From Gracilariopsis chorda (Eukaryota > Rhodophyta > Florideophyceae > Gracilariales > Gracilariaceae), in assembly GCA_003194525.1 (NCBI GenBank), contig NBIV01000112.1, forward strand, positions 1 to 64,000: 64,000 bases of DNA, in the 5' to 3' direction. A program made the position numbers and the translations under genes. Positions 54,920 through 62,774 of the stretch are shown here, piece by piece. The number at the start of each line of letters is the position of its first letter. The stretch's first letter is position 1. The notes under the pieces are model-generated. The model saw nothing but the letters and a program-made list of their open reading frames with translations, was not told the origin of the DNA and did no database searches.

Positions 54920-54990
54920 GTACTTGGAACTTCCAAGTACGTCTTCCCTGACCCTTGTACTTGGAACTTCCAAGTACGTCTCCCGTAACC
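54896..54990. repeat. 37-bp tandem array, two and a half units
   Basis: Units at 54896-54932 and 54933-54969, and a partial unit at 54970-54990, each starting CCAAGTACGTCTTCC and each containing the small palindrome ACTTGGAACTTCCAAGT across the unit junction. With the inverted copy at 54867 the array can fold in several ways. Confidence 0.88.
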
Positions 54991-55158
54991 ATTACCTAAA
55001 GATATCCATAGCGTCTATCGGACCGGTGCGCTGACCCTATCCCCGTTCTCGTAGGGTGATGAATTTCATCACCTTTTTTTTGGGGTGAAATTGGGATGAT
55101 GAGTCCCGCTGGTGGGTGAATCTCACCCGCGATCAGAGTGAGATCACCCAAGGTCTTG

Positions 55159-55221
55159 CCCAGTGGGACGCACGACTTACCTAGCGGGACCCCCAACTTA
55201 CCCAATGCGACACATCTCCAA
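55159..55221. repeat. 21-bp tandem repeat, three units
   Basis: Units at 55159, 55180 and 55201, each like CC-AG-GGGAC-C-C-ACTTA. On the minus strand the phase keeps a frame open (54996-55229) giving a seven-residue repeat VALGKLG, VPLGKSC, VPLGKTL. Whether this short ORF is expressed is unknown. Confidence 0.7.
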
Positions 55222-56371
55222 CTCCGCACAATCTAAGATCTCCAGCCCGTCTTCAGCGGAGTTTGTGGAGTCAACTCTTAGCCCACAGAAGTTCAAGAGA
55301 TGCCGTTTTCTCGGCACGTGGTGTACAGAGGATATTTTGCGACCAGAAAGCATACTGGGAATGAACAAAACGCACTTTTCGTTCTCATCAACAGAAACAA
55401 CGATTAAAAGTGGGTAAAGTGCTCGACTTAAGAAAATTCAAAGATGTATCAGAAACACGTGGTCCCATACCAACCGTCTCCTTTAAAGGGTTTTTGCCAA
55501 AACGATGATAAACAGGAACAAACAGTGACATGATTTAACGAAAAAATGTTCTATGAAACGATTGACGTACGGTTAATACTGATTTTAGAAGAAAAAAGTT
55601 GTCTCCATGTTTTAGTATCGCTTCAACGCTTTTGCATACTAACTGTGAGTGTCATGTTGCACGTTGTCACGACACCGGACGATGACAGTCCTTTTTTTAC
55701 CCTTGTTCACTGGAGTGCAGGTCAGAAATGGAATCGTAGCTCGAGAGTACCAGCACAGGCGTGCAATGCCAATGTAGTAAACAGAAACAAACTGCGTCAA
55801 ATAACCAATTTATTACGTAGCAAAGGAACCAGGTAGTGATTGTATAACAAGCGAACAAGCTTGGGACAATGTAGCGAAGAGACTGCACCAGCGGATAACC
55901 TACGCGATCAAAACCTTAGATCTAGCGTAGTACTGATGACCACTCCTGATATAGCACCACGGCCAACACGCACGATCAAGAATTTAGGTCTAGTATGCGG
56001 CCGAAGTGCACCGTGCCACAGATGATGAGCCCAAACAAGGGCGGTGTTAGTAAAAGCACGTGTAAAGGTGCGGGAGACCAAGCCGCACCAAGTGAAAGAG
56101 TAGATGGGGAAAAGTGTGGTTGATGGCAGGGAGGAGCAGACTGCTCTAAGAGAAGGTGGGGGTTGCCGAAGAGAGGAGAAGTGGTCTGGCCCGAGTTGGC
56201 TTGGAGGCCACCGAACTCGGGCTTTTATAGACAATCGTTCTATATGAATACCCTCTAGTTTCGCATACTAGGTCTAAGTAACAACTCATAACAATCGGTC
56301 ATGGGACACTTACTCGCCATGACGGACCAGTTTGGCGAAAGGCATTGTACCTCCTAGGGTATTTTTGAGTC
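55222..56371. other. Gap with a minus-strand promoter-like remnant
   Basis: No supported gene. On the minus strand, TATAAAAG near 56228 is followed about 150 bases on by TGGTCTCCCG (56080-56071), which equals the first ten bases of the E1/E7 primer site. This could be a worn LTR with its primer site, but a ten-base match alone is weak. Short ORFs 55546-55836 and 55908-56234 are unrecognised. Confidence 0.35.
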
Positions 56372-56379
56372 TATATAGT
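56372..56379 (+). promoter_or_regulatory. TATA-like box upstream of the 56432 ORF
   Basis: TATATAGT, 60 bases before the ATG at 56432. The spacing suits a short 5' leader. Confidence 0.45.
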
Positions 56380-56431
56380 ACGTTGTTCCGGCACCAGATG
56401 ATTCCAGCAACATTGTTCCAACCACCCCACC

Positions 56432-56860
56432 ATGCCTAAACATCCACGTCCGAATGTCACCAGGCTTGTTCGAGAGATATCCGACGATTCGTCCCCGGAA
56501 CCACCTTGTAAACGCAGTCGTTTCATCGATGACGAAGCTTCCGAGGCCGGGCCTTCCACCGAAGAGGCGCTCTCAATTCAGGCAGAGTATGGTCTGATGC
56601 CTGAGGACAGCGCCATCAACCCATCTCACGATGTTGCCCAGTTTGGTGGCCTACTCCTGGCTCTAGCGGATGGCCATCAGAAAGTAGGTGAGCTGCAGCC
56701 TTCCCTTCAATATCGTTTGGAGCGCCTTCCCCTTTTATATATACAAGGGATTCTCGAAGGAATGGTATTCGTGGCGCGGATTCGTCGGCGTCCCCTTGTG
56801 AGGGGTGTTATGCTTACGGTAGCCACAGCAATAGATGAAGAATTGCAGAGGGAGGACTAA
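56432..56860 (+). CDS. Hypothetical 142-residue protein
   Basis: ATG in a good eukaryotic context (ACCATGC), TATA-like box 60 bases upstream, stop TAA at 56858-56860. The first 50 residues are polar with a possible nuclear signal (PPCKRSR) and acidic stretches (EISDDSSPE, DDEASEAGPSTEE). The rest is helical (DVAQFGGLLLALADG, RLERLPLLYIQGILEGMVFVARIRRRP). No family recognised. It may be a host regulatory protein or the only gene of an unknown small element. Confidence 0.5.
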   Translation: MPKHPRPNVTRLVREISDDSSPEPPCKRSRFIDDEASEAGPSTEEALSIQAEYGLMPEDSAINPSHDVAQFGGLLLALADGHQKVGELQPSLQYRLERLPLLYIQGILEGMVFVARIRRRPLVRGVMLTVATAIDEELQRED

Positions 56861-56879
56861 TATATGCTACCATCTTTCC

Positions 56880-57458
56880 TTATGATGTCAATAAACCGCT
56901 TTTTCTTGCGTGTATACGTTGCAATAGAGATGCGGTACTGTGGATAGTGGCGGCGGTGGTGAGATTAGGAATAGATGCTGTTGGATGTGGGGCAGAAGCT
57001 GCAATAATCTGAGCAGATTGTGCGGTAGCCAGTGCGCTTTCGGTTTCCAGCTGCGGTTCAGGCTTGTGTACGCCGTGCACGTCGGGAGTATGCGATAATT
57101 GAGGCATAACGGTAGCAACAGTATGCACAATTTGTTGTGCTTCGTGCGCGGGTTGATTTTGTGGATCGGCATCATGAATGAGGGTTTGCTGAGTATGGTC
57201 AGGTTCTGTAGCAGCAGGTTCCGCGTAGTCCATGGGTTGTTGCGAGGGCTGTTCGGCTAATTGTTGAATGGGCTGTTGGGGCTGGGTCTTGACGGCTACA
57301 GCTTGTTGGGCAACAGCTTGAAGATCATGCTGGAGACCGCCTGCAATGTCTTGCAGAGTGGAGTGCGGGGAGATGGAGTGGGGTTGTACATGTTCAGGTT
57401 GGTGCTCCAGGGGCTTCTGTGAGCGACAAAACAAAGCGACAGGGGGGCGAGAGTACAC
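56880..57458 (-). CDS. Gln/Pro/His-rich hypothetical protein
   Basis: 192 residues, rich in Gln, Pro, Ala, Thr and His (QAVAQQAVAVKTQPQQPIQQ), low complexity, no fold visible. It is in the same frame as the zinc-finger-like ORF upstream (57848-57489), separated by a TGA and 30 bases, so both may be one gene with a stop. Low-complexity Gln-rich tails are common in eukaryotic transcription regulators. Convergent with 56432-56860, 20 bases apart. Confidence 0.4.
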   Translation of the reverse strand: MYSRPPVALFCRSQKPLEHQPEHVQPHSISPHSTLQDIAGGLQHDLQAVAQQAVAVKTQPQQPIQQLAEQPSQQPMDYAEPAATEPDHTQQTLIHDADPQNQPAHEAQQIVHTVATVMPQLSHTPDVHGVHKPEPQLETESALATAQSAQIIAASAPHPTASIPNLTTAATIHSTASLLQRIHARKSGLLTS

Positions 57459-57488
57459 ACATGCACTAAAAACGGCTTCGCCAGCGCT

Positions 57489-57848
57489 TCACCTCCTACG
57501 CCGGGTGGGAGAGCCGGTGGAAGTGATATCGCGTTCCGCGGCGCGCTTCCGATGTCTGACCAAGCCGGCGGGCATCTTGGTCTGGTAGTAGCTCATATCT
57601 ATGTTACGCGCGGAGGCGGAGGCGGCACAGTCGGCGGCGTCCGGTCGTGCAGCATGAACGGATGAGAAATCCATTTTGTAGACGATGTCCTGCACGGCGG
57701 CAGCGTCATTGAGAGGCACCAAATCGTCCTGCACGCTTCGCTTTTCGCCACACGATTGGCAAAGACTGGCGCCGGAAGTGGGCGCCAGCACGGTGGCAGG
57801 CGCGACGGCGCAATAGGAGCATAGCGCGGTCACAACGGTGCGCGACAC
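57489..57848 (-). CDS. Short ORF with a Cys4 zinc-finger-like motif
   Basis: 119 residues. The N-terminal part has CSYC, 16 residues, then CQSCG (CX2CX16CX2C), with LCQSCG resembling the LCNACG end of GATA fingers, though the usual WR-GP core is missing. The C-terminus is basic (VRHRKRAAERD, SPTRRRR). TGA at 57489-57491, then the same frame opens into the Gln-rich ORF. Together they would look like a zinc-finger regulator with a Gln-rich tail. Confidence 0.4.
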   Translation of the reverse strand: MSRTVVTALCSYCAVAPATVLAPTSGASLCQSCGEKRSVQDDLVPLNDAAAVQDIVYKMDFSSVHAARPDAADCAASASARNIDMSYYQTKMPAGLVRHRKRAAERDITSTGSPTRRRR

Positions 57849-58149
57849 TATGGGGACGGCGCGGGCGCCGCGCGCATCTGCTGAGGCGCAGGCGCCTGGG
57901 GTGGAAGCGGCGAGAGGGGGTTGGCCCTTAAAATGAGATCAAATCTCATAGGGACTCCACCCCCTCCCAGTCTTTTTCACTTAGGGCAACAGTTGGGGGG
58001 GGAATGCCTAACACTCCCCCACTCAGCGGTCGCTTCGCCCGGGCGACCGAAACCTTTCACCGGTATCGATTTTCATCCGTAATAGCCAGATAGCTTTTTA
58101 GAATAGGCCAGATTCGACAAAGAACTTATCAAAGGATGCAGACCAGAAT
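57849..58149. other. Gap before E7
   Basis: GC-rich to about 57910, then G-runs and C-runs (GTTGGGGGGGGAATG near 57990) and a CGGTCGCTTCGCCCGGGCGACCG inverted sequence near 58027-58050. No gene seen. Part of it could belong to the E7 LTR. Confidence 0.4.
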
Positions 58150-58704
58150 GTATTCCCAAATAAAGTTGTCTTCTTCATATAGTATGGTATGAAACACCGG
58201 TCATCAATGTTGGTACTGGAGCTCAGTGTGAGATAGTGAAGTCCAGTGGATTCCGCAACTCTGGAGACCCATGTGGACGATACACGTTGTGTATCTGGCC
58301 CAAGGATGGCTATCTGTATTTTATATAATTTATTTAATTTTATTGAATTAGTAACCATAGGACTAGATATAGCTACTGTAGAGTAGGGCACTTTACAGTG
58401 CCACAGGGTCGAGGCGCCTCGGTGCCGATACTTAGGCACCTCGAGCTGCGCCTCCCCTAGGGACAGTAAACTCAGACACCCTTGTGAGTCTTGAGCACCC
58501 CCGTACTCGGTACTCACAATTCCCTTTGGCCTTCAAGGTATCGCTACCGCAATTCCGACCTGTAGGACTGCGTAGTCAGCGCCACCCCATTGCGCCAACA
58601 TTACCAGAGGTGTCGCCGCCGCTTCATTGACCTTAGGACCCCCCAGCTCTGCCACGCTACCACGAGACCATTAGGAGCTTGCCCACTTGGCTCACCATCC
58701 TACA
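58150..58704 (+). repeat. 5' LTR of E7 (left edge approximate)
   Basis: The right end CCTACA at 58704 is fixed by the primer site two bases later. The left edge is a guess: an AT-rich stretch at 58316-58345 matches one in the E1 LTR that lies about 190 bases from that LTR's start, pointing to about 58130-58150. Without the 3' LTR it cannot be settled. Confidence 0.5.
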
Positions 58705-58706
58705 TT

Positions 58707-58726
58707 TGGTCTCCCGACCTAGAATC
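58707..58726 (+). promoter_or_regulatory. Primer-binding site of E7, fits tRNA-Tyr
   Basis: TGGTCTCCCGACCTAGAATC, the same 20 bases as in E1 (5195-5176), although the neighbouring sequences have diverged. See E1 for the tRNA-Tyr argument. Confidence 0.82.
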
Positions 58727-58809
58727 CCCTTTGGACGTTTCGATACAGACCTTTAGGAAAGAAGAATTTACGGGATTCTACCTTTGGACTTTGGACCGAC
58801 GGACTGGTA

Positions 58810-60984
58810 ATGACAAGCAACCGCCCCATGGATACCGAAAATAACAACCGACCAGATGACCAGAGGACGCCACAGGCTGGCCCCAGTGGACTGTCGACGG
58901 TTCCTGAAACCATTGGCCTCGCGGCCGATGCGAGCAGTGACCGACGGAGTACGCGCAGTCAACCTTTAGGGCGTCCATTGACCCCCGTGGATAATCCTGA
59001 ACGGATTGCGAGAGAGTCCAATTTGGCCGCTCGTCTCCGCTCACGCCTTAACAGGATCAATTCCCAGCCGGCCACGCCGACGCAAGACCTACAGGAAGCT
59101 TCTCCAGATGTGAGGGAAGACCTCTCCAGGGGTCTCGCAGATGTCCTTTGGCCGCAGCTGAAACGGCTCTGTGAGGAGCACGTCCAGTCCCTTTTGGATA
59201 CGCGTGTTCCAGAGGTCCTTGACGGAATGATTGACCAACGGATTACTCGCCTCGTTCCTCAGGTCCTGGAATCCACGACCTTCGTGGAAGCCATGGCCTC
59301 GACCATACGGACGGAGGTCACACGCCAGGTAGGCACCCCGGCCCTTGCGGCCAATATTCAAAGTATTCCATCGGCCTCCTTGTGGCAACCACACTCCGAA
59401 CCCCCGGGAGTGGCTGCTTTACCAGCCCCTCGCCGGTTAAACCAACAGGACGACCAAATGGAAGTGCACCCAGGGAGTGGAAGAGAGCCTCCCCGGCAAG
59501 AAGGCCTAATGACTGCACGACCCATGAGGTACCAGGGCTCCCAGCAGGCCCGCAGACCCATCGGATTTGGCGATGTCGAGATCGCTCCATTGGACGAGCG
59601 AAGTGCTGACCGAAGGAAGAATAGAAGACCTAGAAGGAACAAGAAGTCGAGGAAGAGGAGAGACCATTCGGACGAGAGCGATGACGGGTCCAGTTCGGAC
59701 TCGTCAGTTTCGACCGATACGGACGCGGATGAGGCGGCTGTTCGACGCCTCAGGCCGCTGGCAACCACCAACGAACTTTTTAAGAAAGTGTTGGACTATC
59801 GGACTTACCGACTGGACAACAGGTCCTCAAGGTATTCCGGTTCGGTGGCTCGACGAGTCACCAAGTGGGCCAAACGGATGCAGCTTACCGTCACGGACAA
59901 ATTCTCGGGCGCTGACCCGATTGCTGTCCTTAGGTTTCTGTCTCAATTCCGTACGGCCTGCGACCAGAACGGCGTCCACGAGGGAGCCGCTCTGTATCTG
60001 TTTCAGTTTTTCCTCAGTGGACAAGCGCGTGACCATGTGGTTTCGAAGATCTCCGGTTCCAGTGACCCAATGGATGCGACCGATAGGGAGCTCCTTAGGT
60101 CCTACCCAGAGGTCGTCCATTACCTTTTGGAGACGTACGCCACTGATGACGTAATCATGGATGCCCATCAGGACGTGATTTCCTTTAGGCAAAGCACTAA
60201 CGTAACCGAAACGGACTTTGCTGACCAACTGTGGAAGAAGGCGTACCGCTGTGGGAATGTGTTTTCCGAAGGGCGACTCAAGCAGCACTTCATCGCTGGA
60301 TTGCTGCCGGCCATTAGGACTCACGTGCGTAATCACCACTCGGACAACCAACGCCTCTCGTTCCGACAGCTGGTCACATATGCCGAAGGATACGGCAAGA
60401 CCTATAGGACATCCCGCCGAGCGGCTGACTTGGATACCAGAGGCCGAGCATCACCCTTAAGGAAGAGTTCCAAAGTCCATATGGTCAACTCTTCTGAAAG
60501 CGAGTCCACTGGTAACATCCGTTCGGAAGAAGGAGATATCCTTGCAGTCTCTTTTTCTTCCGCTCCGTCTGGTGCTCCATCCATATCGGCCACTGGAACT
60601 ACTACTACTCCATCTGGACAAACGACGCCGCGGTATACTTTCGTCCAACCTAGGAAGGACGTATTCACCCGCGGGCCCCCTTGCTACCTCTGCCTTTCCA
60701 CGGCCAGGCCGTGTGATTGCATGAAGTTCATGCCGGAGGACGTTCGCAAGAACCTGTTGGCCCTAAGGGATGAGAACTTCCAGGCCAGGAGGGCGGAGGG
60801 AAATTACCCTCGTCAGTACCAGCGGAATCAGTCCTCAGGGTCTAGTCGATACGCCACGCCGCGGGAGGCTCCAGCCTCTCAGGTCAACGCTGTCGATATT
60901 TCCGATACGGATACTGTCCCTCAGGTGACCCCCGTGGAAGCTCCAGTGGACCGTCACGGAAAGACCGAACAGGAAAACGCGTAG
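58810..60984 (+). CDS. gag: E7 Gag polyprotein
   Basis: 724 residues, ATG 58810, TAG 60982-60984, the same length as E1 Gag. Same architecture: disordered N-terminus, a helical stretch (about residues 90-180), a very basic run (RRKNRRPRRNKKSRKRR, about 272-290) followed by a Ser/Asp run, then capsid (KRMQLTVTDKFSGADPIAVLRFLSQF in pieces; RCGNVFSEGRLKQHFIAGL). The C-terminal Cys motif CYLCLSTARPCDC lacks the His of a normal knuckle. The gag end reads GAA AAC GCG TAG, with the slippery heptamer two codons before the stop. Confidence 0.9.
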   Translation: MTSNRPMDTENNNRPDDQRTPQAGPSGLSTVPETIGLAADASSDRRSTRSQPLGRPLTPVDNPERIARESNLAARLRSRLNRINSQPATPTQDLQEASPDVREDLSRGLADVLWPQLKRLCEEHVQSLLDTRVPEVLDGMIDQRITRLVPQVLESTTFVEAMASTIRTEVTRQVGTPALAANIQSIPSASLWQPHSEPPGVAALPAPRRLNQQDDQMEVHPGSGREPPRQEGLMTARPMRYQGSQQARRPIGFGDVEIAPLDERSADRRKNRRPRRNKKSRKRRDHSDESDDGSSSDSSVSTDTDADEAAVRRLRPLATTNELFKKVLDYRTYRLDNRSSRYSGSVARRVTKWAKRMQLTVTDKFSGADPIAVLRFLSQFRTACDQNGVHEGAALYLFQFFLSGQARDHVVSKISGSSDPMDATDRELLRSYPEVVHYLLETYATDDVIMDAHQDVISFRQSTNVTETDFADQLWKKAYRCGNVFSEGRLKQHFIAGLLPAIRTHVRNHHSDNQRLSFRQLVTYAEGYGKTYRTSRRAADLDTRGRASPLRKSSKVHMVNSSESESTGNIRSEEGDILAVSFSSAPSGAPSISATGTTTTPSGQTTPRYTFVQPRKDVFTRGPPCYLCLSTARPCDCMKFMPEDVRKNLLALRDENFQARRAEGNYPRQYQRNQSSGSSRYATPREAPASQVNAVDISDTDTVPQVTPVEAPVDRHGKTEQENA
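60972..60978 (+). promoter_or_regulatory. Candidate -1 ribosomal frameshift heptamer, E7 gag/pol
   Basis: G_GAA_AAC in the gag frame; slipping gives GGA AAA CGC GTA GAG and an open path to the pol ATG region at 61086. The same heptamer is at the end of E1 gag. Confidence 0.65.
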
Positions 60985-61085
60985 AGGAGCGACCTGAGGC
61001 AAGCCGCCCCTCTGAGAATCCCTGCCTCAACCCCGATGGACAGGAGTCATCTGACTCCAGAAGTCCTTCGGAGTCTCACCAACCA

Positions 61086-62774
61086 ATGGACGAATGGATC
61101 GACGACCCTTTGGAGCCGTCGCTGGATGACCAGGACCCTATTTGTGTCCTGAGGAAGGAGAACTATAAAGTTCGAATGACCATAGGACTCCGCCCCTCAC
61201 ACTCTAGAGTGGCTACGAGTGTGCTGGACACGGGCGCTGGGCCCAATTTGGTACATCCTAAGGTCCTACCGAGTGGTTGGGAAGACAAGGTTCAGGTGAG
61301 GAAGACCCCTAGGATCACTGATGCTTCGCGCAGACCAATGGCCATTAAAGGAATCATTTCTTTATTTGTCCAACTGGGCAGTTTGCGAGTCCGCACGTGG
61401 TTCCTCGTATGTCCAAACTTGGGAGCGGAATGTATCCTTGGGACTTCCTTCATCGACCGCTACGTGAAGGCCATCTACCCTGGCCTTCGGAAAGTCGCGT
61501 TCTATCGCGCACATCCTGTGGCCCTGATAGGTTCCAAGCCGGGACCTGAGGCAAACCCGCGGAAACCTCCACTGGCGACGAACACTGTGTCCAATAAGGT
61601 CAGGCTCACAAAAGCCCTGGTCATCCCTGCGATGACTCAGACCACCGCTTGGGTTCAGTGCGAGTCCTCTGGTCTTTTGACGCTGCAGAATCATCCCAAG
61701 ACGATCCGGCGTCAACTCACCCTTATGGCCAATGGAGTTATGGACATCCGTCCGCGGCAGCCCTTTGTGGTCAGTATCAGTAACTTCACTGACCACCCGG
61801 TTCGATTACCTAAAGGAACAGTAGTTGGCATCGCCCTGCCAGCTCCTGTGGCCATTATGGAAACCAATATGGACAACTCCCAACCGGACGACGACGAGGA
61901 CGTCGAGTCCTGGGAGGGGGACGTCAACATGGGCGACGAATTCGAATCCTATAGGCCTCAGGTTATAGAGCTCCTTCGGGAATTCAAATCCATGTGGTCT
62001 GGCCAGCTAGGCGAGATTCGGGCGACAAAGCACCGAATTGACCTTAAGGACGACGCGAAGCCAGTGTACCAGCACCCCTATAGGACGGGCCTAAAAGAAA
62101 GAACCATCGTGGCCGAACAGATGGACAAGATGAGGAGGGCCAACGTCATCGAGCCAGCTCCTCCTCATCAGTCCGAATGGGCAAGCCCTTTTGTCCTTGT
62201 GGCCAAGAAGGATGGCTCCGTCAGGTTTTGCGTTGACTATAGGAAGCTCAACGCTATGACCAAACGGGATTCGTACCCTATCCCCCGGATGGACGACTGT
62301 CTCGATTCCTTAGGAGAGGCAGCTGTCTTTACCACCTTGGACGCCAATTGGGGATATTGGCAAATACCACTGGACGATGACGCGAAGCCGCTGACCACGT
62401 TTACGACCCACGAGGGACTTTTCCGATTCATTCGGATGCCCTTTGGATTAATGAACGCACCCGCGACGTTCCAGAGGGCAATGGACATTATCCTATCTAG
62501 GGTCAAATGGAAGTTCGCGCTGGTCTACTTGGATGACGTTATCATCTTTTCGAAGACCATTGGTGAACATTTCTCCCATGTTAGAACAGTCCTGAGGATT
62601 CTCCGTGAGGCCGGAATAACTTTGAAGCTCCCCAAGTGCTTCTTTTTCCAGTCCTCTGTGGATTATCTTGGCCATGTGGTCCGCCCTGGCTGCCTACAGG
62701 TTGCCTCGAGGACGACTGACGCCATACGGCAAGCTAAGCCCCCAGGACTCATACGGAGTTGCGTTCTTTTTTAG
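61086..62774 (+). pseudogene. pol: E7 Pol, protease and reverse transcriptase part
   Basis: The frame is open from the slippage site at 60978; the ATG at 61086 is the first Met. Protease: VLDTGAGPNLV (Asp near residue 48), CILGTSFIDRY. RT: SEWASPFVLVAKKDGS, FCVDYRKLNAMT, FTTLDANWGYWQIP (first Asp), NAPATFQRAMD and LVYLDDVIIFSK (catalytic box near residue 481). Near 62740-62755 a one-base shift breaks the frame just before ELRSFLGLCNVYRRF; the ORF as read then stops at 62774. Confidence 0.9.

Noticed and set aside
57417..57492. Possible GT-AG intron joining the zinc-finger-like ORF to the Gln-rich ORF
   Set aside because: The only good pair of sites gives 76 bases, which puts the second exon out of the frame that is open. 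The two ORFs share a frame without splicing.
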